Shown here: positions 48,801-58,865 of the stretch, one piece after another
Numbering within the stretch: the stretch's first letter is position 1
How the letters are laid out: each line of letters begins with the position of its first letter
Translations under genes and position numbers: made by a program
Assembly: GCA_014526335.1 (NCBI GenBank)
Contig: JACTAT010000032.1
Coordinates: 10,174,152-10,238,151, forward strand
Origin: Chrysaora quinquecirrha
Lineage: Eukaryota; Cnidaria; Scyphozoa; Semaeostomeae; Pelagiidae
Length of the DNA stretch: 64,000 nt
Reading direction: 5' to 3'
Notes under the pieces: generated by a model
What the model was told of the DNA's origin: nothing
Seen by the model: only the letters and a program-made list of their open reading frames with translations
Databases searched by the model: none

Positions 48801-49865
48801 AACTAACTCAGCTGGCTTATAAATTCCTTCTTGATTAACTTTAATCCAAATTCTTCCTTTTCCAAAAGCTTCAACTTCACGGTTGTCACCTAATCTGACA
48901 ATTTCTGGTGAATTGAACTCAATATAGTGCTCCAATAGATCCTTGTTGTAGGTCATGTGCTGAGAAGCACCCGAATCTACACACCATACAGAACTTTTAT
49001 TCTTGTTGACATCAGATGAAATCATAAACAAAAGATGATTATCTTCATCACTTTCTACACTTACACTTGATGACACATTAGCATGCCCTGCTTTCTTTTC
49101 AAGTGCTGGTTTGTTTTTCTTTGGCCTTCTGCAATCCTTCGCCCAATGGCCTTCCAAACCACAATTGAAACATTTTCCTCTCTTTCTTTTGGGCTTAGCT
49201 GTTTGATTATGCGGTTGAGAGCTGACTTTTGCAGAAAACATAGCTTTTTCCACACTTTCCAGATTCTCTGAATTTTCATTACGTTTTCTTTCTTCGTGGA
49301 GTAGTCTCGCAATGACAAATTCCATATTTAAGGCTTCAACTCTGGATTCTAAGGCAACTATTAAATTACCGTATGAATCAGGCAAACTACAAAGCAGTGT
49401 CATAACTTGATCGTCTTCTGAGACCGGCGCTCCCACTGATTCTAATTGTTCAGCTACGGCTCTCAGTTTATTTATGTGTTGCATCATTGAATCAGATTCA
49501 GCCATCGTCATAGCAAAATATTTCTTACGCAAAAATAATTTATTTGCTAAGGACTTCACCTGGTAATGGCTCTCTAATTTGGTCCAAGCTGCTTTAGCAT
49601 TCTCTGACGATCGAACTAACGATAACTGCTCGTCTCCCAAAGATAGACAGATTGTAGCCAAGGCCTTCCTTGCTCGTTTTTTGTAGCGCTGTATTACAGC
49701 CTCTGTGGCGTCTTCCCCTGTTGGTTCCGCTTCCTCTCCAGAGACTATTCCCCATAGGTCCTTTTCTTCCAACACCATCTGCATCTTGAACTTCAATAAA
49801 TGAAAGTTTTCTCCTTTGAATTTATCAATTCTCAACGATGCGATATCCTCTGGTGCAGAAGCCAT
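45870..49865 (-). CDS. Copia gag-pol polyprotein
   Basis: 1331 residues from ATG (MASAPEDIASLRIDKFKG). Order: gag (about 1-220), CCHC knuckle CFNCGLEGHWAKDC (about 230), protease VDSGASQHM (about 297), integrase with HHCC finger (HQRYGHL ... CDGCLKGKQ) and catalytic blocks HTDVCGPM, RSDNGGEYTS and EQNGVAERMNR (about 430-620), RT with RHKARLVAWGFTQ and YVDDLLIA (about 900-1070), then RNase H with YVDADWG, ALSSTEAEY and HSRTKHIDIKYHF near the end. Integrase before RT is the copia order. All catalytic motifs I looked for are present and there are no stops. Gag and pol lie in one frame, so how gag excess is made is not visible. Confidence 0.95.
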   Translation of the reverse strand: MASAPEDIASLRIDKFKGENFHLLKFKMQMVLEEKDLWGIVSGEEAEPTGEDATEAVIQRYKKRARKALATICLSLGDEQLSLVRSSENAKAAWTKLESHYQVKSLANKLFLRKKYFAMTMAESDSMMQHINKLRAVAEQLESVGAPVSEDDQVMTLLCSLPDSYGNLIVALESRVEALNMEFVIARLLHEERKRNENSENLESVEKAMFSAKVSSQPHNQTAKPKRKRGKCFNCGLEGHWAKDCRRPKKNKPALEKKAGHANVSSSVSVESDEDNHLLFMISSDVNKNKSSVWCVDSGASQHMTYNKDLLEHYIEFNSPEIVRLGDNREVEAFGKGRIWIKVNQEGIYKPAELVDVLYVPALAKNLFSVSAVTRKGLTMSFEKDKCVILNEKASILGSGKLNGKLYTLDTIAMNDRSHDANSAVREIPEEIWHQRYGHLNNNSLRMLQKKNLVDGMNIKSGENKDEEACDGCLKGKQKRSSFPKEEATRATEILDLVHTDVCGPMQSKSLGGNSYFVTFIDDKSRFTAIYFMRNKSEVFSKFQEYEAMVRNVTGKTIKILRSDNGGEYTSKVFSDYLKSKGIQRQFSIPRTPEQNGVAERMNRTIQESARSMIYGAGLTDEFWAEAALTAVVLRNRSPTKAVEEITPYQCFLGSKPNVSNFRVFGCKAYMHIPKETRRKWDSKSSKCIFVGYCINSKGYRLWDPESRRIHLSRDVTFFENDFDNRIDKSKVKSHPELISTSYEMKDEEDDENENQENRDEIEDREGQNENVIEERELPRRSERTRRPPERDGAITGDWWEIANASYSCADDVMGEPRTPEEALNSTERSEWKQALDSEFSSLTEHKTWTLVEPPKDRNIVDSKWVFKVEYIADGSVERHKARLVAWGFTQEAGIDYEETFSPVARYTSIRTLLAIVNQLDLELHQMDVSTAFLNGDLKEEIYMKQPEGYIEEGKGNLVCKLNKSLYGLKQASRCWFDTIDQFLKDSGYKQSKADSCLYMKRVGANFVYIAVYVDDLLIAANNIQMLNAEKKSLQNRFNTKDLGEAHYCLGIQIQRDRSKKQMLLHQTKYLTNLLKKFGMENCKEVSTPQAQNLKLVPNEGNAIDKIKYQALIGSLTYAVTGTRPDIAQALGSVNQFSSNPSNEHWVAAKRILRYIKGTIDHGIKFDGSKEQSIEIKGYVDADWGTNPNGRKSQSGYAFFVCGGIISWASKKQPIIALSSTEAEYIAANLALQEALWLRTLLNDLNFLQRQPTVINEDNQGAIALCRNPKYHSRTKHIDIKYHFIREKIDNMEIALKYCPTEEMIADTLTKPLGKIKFQKFRGLMGVANAI

Positions 49866-49910
49866 TTTGACCTTTGTATGTCCTAAAAACTATCCTTAAA
49901 ACTATTTACT

Positions 49911-49924
49911 CTGGGCCCATAACC
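49911..49924 (-). other. Copia primer-binding site, initiator tRNA-Met half
   Basis: The minus strand reads GGTTATGGGCCCAG directly after the 5' LTR. Its complement CTGGGCCCATAACC is the anticodon stem-loop of the animal initiator tRNA-Met. Copia-type elements are known to prime from a cleaved initiator tRNA, not from the tRNA 3' end. Confidence 0.85.
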
Positions 49925-50180
49925 TGTGAGAATTATGAGAGTAAACTTATACGCCACGAAAGATCGTGAGAAACTAGTTTAAGGATAACATATTTATGAT
50001 AACATATAACTAAATCAGCGAACACAAAATTAACTCTAGAATCAACTCTAGGCCAAGATCGAACAGAACTCAACTAGTAAACAAGCCAATAAATCAAGTT
50101 GAAATTTGACAGTTGTATTGTCCTTAAAATAAACGCATTGTTCTTCATAATTTACGTAGCAAAGTCCAATATTTCAAACA
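49925..50180 (-). repeat. Copia 5' LTR
   Basis: 256 bp; starts TGTTTGAAATATTGG on the minus strand. One base differs from the 3' LTR. Confidence 0.94.
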
Positions 50181-50568
50181 TAGAGAACTCTCTATTGTAG
50201 CCTCCTATTATCCACTTCAACATCGCAAACATTTCTGATGGCACATCTTCTTCCTTGGAAATGAGACCAACTTCATGTGTAGAAATTCTCGTTTCCCTGA
50301 ACCTAAGTATCGATTTTTGAATAACCTTGGCAGCCTGAAAGACTATTTTAAGTTCATTCTCCTTTAATGCATTCAGCTCCAAGGCACCAGTTAAAATTTC
50401 TTTATCAACAGCACTTGATTTTATCAGGTGTGGCTTTTTTGGATTATCCTGAGGTGCGCTTGTTGCATGATGGTAGCTTTGATAATACCATATCCTTAAG
50501 ATATCTTCTGCTGAATCTGCGACCTGTCTTTTCCTTAATGCCATACTCTTCAAGCAATGCATCGTATG
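50181..50568 (-). pseudogene. PIN/CXC repeat family: middle segment upstream of copia
   Basis: An acceptor-like ttttgtcatcaaaccag precedes the segment. The first part reads AYDALLEEYGIKEKTGRRFS in one frame, then a shift to PQDNPKKPHLIKSSAVDKE and VPSEMFAMLKWIIGGYNREF in another, before running into the copia LTR. The pieces fit, by memory, the middle of the same family whose core lies at 44024-45511. A large stretch expected between the two sides of copia is missing, so DNA was lost around the insertion or lies in unseen exons. Confidence 0.5.
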
Positions 50569-50735
50569 CTGGTTTGATGACAAAAAATAAACAGCCACAT
50601 AAAGCGTACTGTAAACTAAGAAATAAAGAAATGAACTTGTATCGTGAGGGGACTGGGTCCCAATCATGTGAAAGTGAAAAGCAACAAGTGTTTCTCACAA
50701 GTAGTATATATTTGTGAAAATATATATATATATAT

Positions 50736-50761
50736 GAATTCACTATATATATAGTGAATTC
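50736..50761. repeat. Perfect 26-nt palindrome
   Basis: GAATTCAC, then TATATATATA, then GTGAATTC, directly after an (AT)n run. It could form a short cruciform. No known element end is attached. Confidence 0.8.
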
Positions 50762-50929
50762 AGTTTATATTACCATTATTCAAGGCTAGCTCCTCAGCCA
50801 ATCTCCCATATAGAGCATTTCGGGGCTTATGATCGGTATGCTCTGTATTATATGAGTGCCCCCTCACTCCTGCGTCCAGGAATGATGCTAGCAGAATAGG
50901 TAACATGTAAAGAGTATTGTATCATATTT

Positions 50930-52165
50930 ATTCTCTCATATTTGTATCATTATCATGAATTGTGAATTTTGTCCTCGTTAAAACATCTCCGATATTTTTG
51001 TGTCTTTCTAGGGCCAAAACGGGTGGTTTGGTCCAAATACGTTTTAATTCATCATCCTCAGTGATTATGTACCAATGTGCTTTCAGTATATTGCGAATTT
51101 TAACAGTTCTATTGTCAAATGGTATAATGAAGGGTAGATTTCTACCCTTATTGGTTTCAATATTTGACTTATTGAGTTATCCAGTAGATCTCTTTGAGAT
51201 AGTGTTAGAATTTTGTTAAATTGTTTATCAATCTCTTTTGGTTCATAACCCCTGCCCACTAAGTGGCACTTTAGCGTTTTAAGCTTTGTAAACAATTCAT
51301 TATCATCAGTTGTAACTTTTCTATATCTTGGTGCTTGGCTGTAAATTACTCCTGTTTTGCTGCTCCATGGATGGAATGAATCCCTATGGAGCAAACCACA
51401 TGAGTCTGTAGGCTTTTGATATAAAGAACTAGTTATAGTTCCATTTTCTTTTAGATTTATAGTTGTGTCCAAGAAACTAATCTTTTGTTTAGAATAGGAT
51501 GATTCAAATTTTATGGAATGATGTGCAGTGTTAATGTAGTCAAGGAATGTCTTTAGATCTTCAAGGGGGTGTGGCCATATCAGGAATATGTCATCAATGT
51601 ATCTTTTCCAAATTATGGGTATTTTTCTGCCTGGGGTGTTGTTTAAAAGACTTGTTTCTATAGATGTCATGAATGTATTTGCATAATTGGGGGCAAATGG
51701 ACTACCCATTGCAGCCCCCCTGATCTGTTGGTAGAATTTGCCATTAAATGTGAAATAATTGTGTTTCAATATATAGTTCATCATATGTTCGATATAATGT
51801 AATGGGAGGGGGGTGGCCCCTCCATAGTGTTGTCGGAAAGCATTAAGGCAGGCATTTATGCCCTCCTGGTGACTGGTGTGGAATGTTTGTATATAGAGAT
51901 TTCACGTCTAATGTAACAAGCCACGAGTTTTTAGGGACGTAGTCACCCAAATTGAGCACGATTTCTAGAAAGTGTGTTGTGTCTTTTATGTATGAATCGC
52001 TTCTTTCAACTATAGGCCTCAGATAATAATCTAGATATGAAGAGAGCTTCTCAGTAGCAGAATTGCAACCAGACAGTATTGGTCTCCCTGGGATTCCCTC
52101 TTTATGAATTTTTGGTAGTGAATAAAATATAGGTGTTCTGACATTTGTGCTAGGTGTTAAGTATT
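50930..52165 (-). mobile_element. Penelope-like retroelement (PLE3), RT with one frameshift
   Basis: Minus strand: FYSLPKIHKEGIPGRPILSG near 52.13 kb, SYIKDTTHFLE, LVTLDVKSLYTNIPH near 51.88 kb, a frameshift near 51.86 kb, then a long open frame (51784-51083) with RGAAMGSPFAPNYANTF, RYIDDIFLIWPH (YIDD), KISFLDTTI and KPTDSCGLLHRDS. A downstream frame reads TKPPVLALERHKNIGDVL, a usual post-RT block. It is the best preserved of the PLE copies. No GIY-YIG domain is visible on the 3' side. It lies within the PIN/CXC locus. Confidence 0.86.
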
Positions 52166-52181
52166 TGTATAGATTTAAGCT

Positions 52182-52463
52182 TCATGAAGCGGCGGGGGCA
52201 GGATCCGTAGAAAGGGCACCTAAGGTGTGTCGACCTTTGCTAGTGAAAAAGGGAAACACCTGTAGAAATTTTGCCTTTTGGGTACGCTCATGATTCATAA
52301 CTTTCATAGCAAAAAAGTAATTGTACTGCATGGCACGGTTAAGGTGATCTACAGGCATGACTAAAAGATTGCTTCGAATTTTTCCTGTTATAACAATATT
52401 CTTCGATTTCATTATCCAGCTAATACTCTCCTTGGTCATTTTGACTTCTGCAGTAATTTTCAA
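52182..52463 (-). CDS. Unassigned 93-codon frame
   Basis: Reads MKITAEVKMTKESISWIMKS and later KAKFLQVFPFFTSKGRHTLG. It has no motif I recognise. It lies directly upstream of PLE3 on the same strand and could be a piece of the interrupted PIN/CXC locus or chance. Confidence 0.25.
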   Translation of the reverse strand: MKITAEVKMTKESISWIMKSKNIVITGKIRSNLLVMPVDHLNRAMQYNYFFAMKVMNHERTQKAKFLQVFPFFTSKGRHTLGALSTDPAPAAS

Positions 52464-52744
52464 CCTAACTACAACTTAATATTCAACCTAAGAAAAATTG
52501 TCACAACTACTGCTTCATAGCTCAAAATCCTTAAAATTTCCCAAAATATCTGCCACGCTGGTCATCACGCGCAATAAATTCTTTCGCAATTTTTAAAGTG
52601 CAGAACAAAATGAAGCAACAACACTGACCTGCACAATACCTAAATAATCGAAAAATAAATTATCAAAAACAAACCCTTATATAATTTCAGCAAGAAAAAG
52701 GGACAAAACCTCGAAATTCCGATACTAACGATACTGAAATCCAT

Positions 52745-53048
52745 CTCCGGCATGGGAAGGAAAAGAAATCTCTCTAACTATCTCCTAGTACGATGGTGCC
52801 CCATCCAACGGGCGCTGAGGGGCCTGTACTCACAAAGCGTCCTGTCTTTAATCCCTCGAAACGCTGAGTACAGGTGGACAGCTGATGAATACAGGTCTCG
52901 GTAATTTTTTAAAACATATTATTATGAAAATATCGGGAACCAGTTTTTTTGAAAGGGCACTTTGCTGCCCCCGCGCTGCCCCCGTACCAGTAGGGCAACG
53001 GGGGCAGCTGCACCCGCTGCCCCCGTGGCTCCGGCGCCCTTGGGTATG
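52745..53048. repeat. GC-rich repeat segment
   Basis: Several gctgccccc and gggggcagc runs in inverted arrangement (about 52965-53035) interrupt the exon at 53049-53379 right after the residues ENAYP. The GC content is unlike the surroundings. It is probably the end of a DNA transposon, but the partner end is not certain. Confidence 0.45.
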
Positions 53049-53379
53049 CATTTTCGATATCTTCTGTGGTCAGAATCGCTCCACTGCCAATTTGTACATC
53101 AATGGCTGCCAATAGCTCTAACTCAGCCAACTTAATCAGAGTTTCCATGTTTGAGCCATTACCAGGCTCATAGCCAGAGTTTGCTTTAGCACGCTGGACA
53201 TGTTTCACATAACATGCCAAATGATATTTACCATCAACTGCACGGGCATCGGTTGTATTTATTGCTGTGTTTAAGCGCACTTTGAATTCTGCATTTGCTC
53301 CGTTTTGTACTGCCTCTTGGATCTTCAAACCGGTTTCCATACACAACACTTCTCTCAGTGGTACATCAAATATATCTAT
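53049..53379 (-). pseudogene. PIN/CXC repeat family: second N-terminal segment
   Basis: The exon follows acceptor gtgtttcttttgtcag. It reads REVLCMETGLKIQEAVQNGA, then DARAVDGKYHLACYVKHVQR, and ends at ENAYPRA where GC-rich repeat DNA begins. KYHLACY after an upstream Cys pair is the family's second Cys/His block, by recollection. It is cut off on the 3' side. Confidence 0.55.
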
Positions 53380-53404
53380 CTGACAAAAGAAACACAAGTT
53401 CTTG

Positions 53405-53575
53405 TTAAAAAAATTTTTTCGATTCTATCACACTCTGAAGAAGCCCTGCTTGGCAGGGCGAAATATTAGTTTTTTAATAATATTTTAATTCGAAACCATA
53501 GTTTATCTTTTGTTTTCTGCGTCGCGGTGTTCCTGCTTGGTTTTTTATTTTTTATTTTTTATTTTTTTTTTATTT
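53405..53575 (+). repeat. Short retroelement tail with T-rich end
   Basis: An intronic fragment containing a hammerhead-like core, then taatattttaattcgaaacc and a (TTTTTA)n-rich tail. It looks like the 3' end of a truncated Penelope-like or related element on the plus strand. Confidence 0.45.
53435..53463 (+). ncRNA. Hammerhead-ribozyme-like core
   Basis: CTGAAGA (53435-53441), then a perfect 7-bp stem GCCCTGC / GCAGGGC with loop TTG (53443-53459), then GAAA (53460-53463). This fits the hammerhead core CUGANGA, stem II, GAAA. Stems I and III are not resolved by eye, so cleavage ability is unproven. Confidence 0.5.
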
Positions 53576-54014
53576 TCTTGTTGAATGGCTGAGTGTTGCA
53601 TCTTGTGTAAGGTTTTGCTTGCTCTGTTGTATTAGGAAAATGATCCGCTCCATCTGAAAATGTGACTGCTGATTCCATTTTCTTTTTCTCTCGGCTGATG
53701 AGACCTGCGTGGGTCGCATTTGCATAGCATTTTCTGTGAAAAACCACTTTCTCTTCGTCTTTTTTATCAACAAGTAAAATTCTCTTTTGCAAAGAAACAT
53801 ATGCAGAAACATGATAGGATGCTCTTTCTGAAATCTTGTCAAAAATATTCTGAATTTTGCTAGATTTTTCCACCAAGCTATCTGACCGGTTGTCTTCTTG
53901 GCAAATAATGCATTTCGATAAGTCGACATCAATTCTTTGACGTTTTGTCTTTATGATGGCGTGTTCTTGTATTTCCACACTCTTTTGTTTCTCCTTTTTA
54001 TGTCCGAAGGACAT
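53559..54014 (-). pseudogene. PIN/CXC repeat family: N-terminal Cys segment
   Basis: The best start is the ATG at 54014 (MSFGHKKEKQKSVEIQEHAI). It then has KCIICQEDN (zinc-finger-like Cys pair) and VVFHRKCYANATHAGL (His-Cys pair), the typical opening of this family as I recall it, followed by a low-complexity Lys tail where T-rich repeat DNA begins. No donor is obvious. Upstream in-frame Met residues (from 54104) give a less likely start. Confidence 0.55.
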
Positions 54015-54559
54015 AATGAGAGGGTGTTCGTGGAACGCATGTAGGTATGAATACATGTATAGACGCTTTTTTCTGCCAAACGTGTAACAATAGCTAAGCC
54101 ACAAATAAGAGGTAGTAAACTTTGATGTCGCCGTAATTGGTCATAATGAAAATCAACTACTTGGCAATTAGCAGCAATTACTGAATTCGATCAACGTAAA
54201 CAAGTAGATGATTCATTGCGGCCGAGTAATTGGCACAAGTTGTCAAAGGTCATCCAATCAGAAAATTCTCTAAGCTTTCATTTGCATAATGAGATGTGAT
54301 AAGATATCACGGTGCAGATTAGAGTCGTATGTTGCGTTGTGGATATTTTTGCCAAATTCATTCTGACTCGATGGTTATCAGAATATTCTCTGTTCTTATA
54401 GCATAATTACACATTTGAGTTGGAAAATCTAAAGAGATGAGAGTAACCAACTGCGTTATGGTTATGTTTGCTTATTACTGAGACTTGACTACAGAATTTG
54501 GTTAGGGAGGCTGGCTCCATGACAAACAAATTTTGAGTCCCTCTTACCATATTGGTTAT

Positions 54560-55185
<626 letters not shown>

Positions 55186-58099
55186 TCGGACATTGCGATA
55201 GCGCGGCTATGTTCTTCCATATCCTCGTGTCTCAAATTCTAGCTTAGGCCCAATTCAAGTTAGGCCGCTGCACGTGCTAGCCTCGTAATCATGCTCAAAA
55301 TGGTAGCCTGGGATATCTTTGATATACAATTAGACCATTTCTTGCACGTTTCTGTCTTCTAGGTTGTTTTAAAAGTTTATTCTAAAACATATGGATAAGA
55401 ATAACTTTTTCAATTCTTATTTTGAAGTTTTTTACGAAGTAAGAAGCGCTGATATCAGCAAAATCTTAATGCCTGATTAATAGCTCAAGCATTATCATTA
55501 GTCATTTATAACCCTACGTAGATGAAATTACTGTTTAAAGAAGAAAAAATAGTCATACTTTTGGTCAAAAATGGATATGAAAAAAAATTTTAACTAAAAT
55601 CAACTATTTTGCTGACATGAGCTAATTTTGGCTACCATTTTTAAAATTTGGCAACAAGTGAAAATGAACTGTCTAGGAAAAGAGCTTTCCGATGATGTAT
55701 AGTTTATGCTTGTAACATGAGTTGCCAACGGATTTAAATTTCTGAACACAACACATATTACCAGGAAAACGAGAATCTCTCGAAAGTCCCTGCAGAATAA
55801 TTTCGAGAGCTCCAGAACCTGCCGTTTCCAGAAGAATGACTTTGAAAAAAACACATTCCGAGAATAGAAGGCTATAGAGAAAGGAATTGGTTTAGAAGAA
55901 CACGCCCTGAATTTCACTTCAACTAAAACTAACTTGCTTTGTAGGGTACGCAAAATAGTGTGTGCGCAGGAGCTATCAGTTGACTTTTGTGTGACTAACC
56001 ATGGAAACTAATTTCTAACAAAATTTCATATGTTTTGTAAATTCGCTGTGTAAAATCGCGTTTTTAGCAATCTTTTAATTAAATTTCGTCGGACAACAAC
56101 TTCACACTTTTCTTTCTGCACAGATAATCCGATTAAGATGCATTACTAATTGTACAATAGGTAAAATATAATCCTCAACTGGTTGTATGTTTTTGAAAAT
56201 GTAAATACCCGCATATTATACCAGTATCCGTGTTAGCTACGTACCCAAACGGGAGTATAATGTGGAAAGATGAATTTCTACAAGCTGCGTGAGTTGCAAA
56301 TTAAAATAGACAGCAATAAAATAAAATTCACAAAGTTTCTTTTCTCGTCAAATAATTCAATTTCATCAACAGCTGTAACAACGGTCGGCAAGTTCTGTTC
56401 TTCTTACTTCAAATACGTCTATTCTTCTTACTTTAAAACGATCGGCCTAAATAACTTTCGACAGCTTTCTTCTTTTTCGATTTCAACAATTCTAATGTTC
56501 TAACAGCTAAACACAGAAACACGTCTAAACTTATCGACTAGAACATAACGACTAACTCAATAACCTAATATGACAAACAATAAGAATAACATACAACAAA
56601 GCTGATGACAAGTTAAACAATGGAAAGCACCATTAAATCGATGACAAAAGCACGATAAAAGGAAATAGAACAACAGGAGCAATTTTAGACTGACAAACAA
56701 ATTACACCTTAGCCAGAAGAAATCACGCGATCCTAATTTCAAGGCTCCAAATGTTCCTAACTAAAAATAACAATTTCTGTTCTTTAACAGTATGCGATTA
56801 TCAGTTAAGGTAGATACTGTAAAGTATTTGTAACGCATGGCAAAAACTTGAGTTTGGTATGTATATAAGTAGTTATTACATACAAAAACGGAAGATATGG
56901 GAGTATCGCATCGCATGAAAAAGGGGTTTAGTAGGTATATAAGAATTTATTGCATACCAAATGTCCGGTTTATCTGATAATACATTTAATAAATAGACTT
57001 ACGTTGTGTGTGTAATATATTCTTACACATTGTATAAGACCCCTAAAAACACACGATATTTTCCAACATTCCAGACACGTTCCGAATGTAATCATCAGGG
57101 GTTATTCTAAGAAAAATGTACAATACCACAAACTATACGGCTGATAAAAATTTTTGTAAACCGTTATATAATTCTGCTGTTGACGAAAAGAGAACTGGAA
57201 CAACTTTAGTGTGGGAAGTTGGGAATCCCTCGACGCCTTATATATTTACTTATACCTAGTATTTAGGTCTAGCCTATGAAGTGTTTTTGAAATTAGGATT
57301 ATTTGGCATTTTCTGCTGAAGATGTGAAGAGTAGGAATGAGGTTGCATTTTTTGCTGGAATTAAGGGATGTGCATTCGAAAATAATCCTTGGATGAATTT
57401 GCTATCAAGTCAGATACCATAAACTTTTCTTGTCTGCTTGTCATCTACAGTAATTATAAATAAATCCCTTTTTCTGTGGAGTGGTAAAAAGAAGGACGTT
57501 GCTCAAGGCCTAAGAAGGCATAAATACTTTTTAGACGCACATCACACATTCATAGCTTACTTATTATTGTTTATTATTATTTAGATAGATCGAATCAAAG
57601 TTAGATATCCTATTTTGAGATACCATCAGCGTTGGTTTAAAGGGGTGTACACTGAGGCAGAAAGTGTTGCATAAGACCTAGACAAAGAAGATCGCCAACA
57701 GAGATAAAAAATTAAAACATTTTAAGTTTAAGGATTGCATAATTCTTTTGTTATGTTAAGTTTTTGTTTTAGGTTAGTGTTTTAATGTTTTAACCTTCTT
57801 GTTTTGCCAAAAGATACCTAGTCTGCTGAAAAAAATATTGCAAGTCGATTTTTTACAACACCACAAAATATAAATCACAACACCACAAACCAGATTTACA
57901 GTTCCACAAAATGGCAACAAACCACGTTAATAACCCCTGAATCTTATTGACCTTCAGTAACAAGACTGAAAACTAAAAAACGCGAGATTTTAAGGCAAAT
58001 GTCATGGAGGCTCAACTTTTTCAAATATTTTCCTTGTGTCTTATCTTTTGCATATATTGTGTTTTGGTGTGCAATATAATATATATATATATATATACA

Positions 58100-58865
58100 T
58101 ACCGACATGATTTTTGGCGAGTATTTGGATATATAGTTTTTTGGTATGACATACCAAAATGATACTGTAGTAGTTAACATATATTCATATATTCACATAA
58201 ATTAGCATATTTAGTTTTCTCATTCTTAGCTAGCCATTTTAGGTAACATCCTGTAGCATGCACTAGCATAGGCATCCCCGCACTACATCACTGCATGCTG
58301 CCCACGTAGGTAACTCCCGCAGCATCATAGGTATTACCTTATATGTCATACATAGCATAGCCTTCCTTATTCTTACCATATTTAGCTAGTTTTTCTTACC
58401 GTTTTAGCCTTTCATTTCATTCCATATATGTAGAAAAATATTGTATATAGTTCACTTAGATTTAGTACAAAAGTAGGTAGATTTTAGTTAGTTATTGTTC
58501 AGGTTAAATTGAGATTCAGATGCAAGTTGGTAAAACACAGAAAAGCACAAACTCAAACTTCTCTCTCTCTCTCTCTCTGACACTCTACTGCGGGACGCAA
58601 GTAAAGCCTACCAAAATTTTGGGTGAGATCGTTTTAAACTGTTCTTAGTTTATATATATATTTTAGCTTAGCATTTATTGGTAATTCGTTAAAACCCACG
58701 TGTTACCAAAATATTATGCGAGTATCTAATCGCACATATAGTGTTTTGGTATATATTATATGTACATACATACATACCGAAATGACTTTACGCGAGTATC
58801 TATTTGCATATTTTAAATATATATACGTAGCGAAATGACTTTATGCGAGTATCTAATCGCAAAAT
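58100..58865. repeat. Dispersed short hairpin repeat, TGCGAGTATCTAATCGCA type
   Basis: TGCGAGTATCTAATCGCA occurs at 58717-58734 and 58844-58861. Variants lie at 58791-58808 (ending in TTTGCA) and near 58116-58130. It is often preceded by accgaaatgacttta. TGCGA/TCGCA can pair around an 8-nt loop. Confidence 0.65.

Larger units (their letters stand above)
45524..50180 (-). mobile_element. Ty1/copia LTR retrotransposon, apparently intact
   Basis: Two 256-bp LTRs (45524-45779 and 49925-50180) differ at one base. Between them is one uninterrupted 1331-codon gag-pol frame. The primer-binding site, directly beside the 5' LTR, matches the initiator tRNA-Met anticodon region, and a polypurine tract lies beside the 3' LTR. 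The near-identical LTRs and intact frame indicate a very recent insertion that could still move. Flanking 5-mers do not match (taaaa versus tagag), so a target duplication is absent or lost. It interrupts the PIN/CXC family gene. Confidence 0.95.

Noticed and set aside
46109..49318. Short frames on both strands inside the copia gene
   Set aside because: They overlap the intact 1331-codon polyprotein in other frames and lack motifs.
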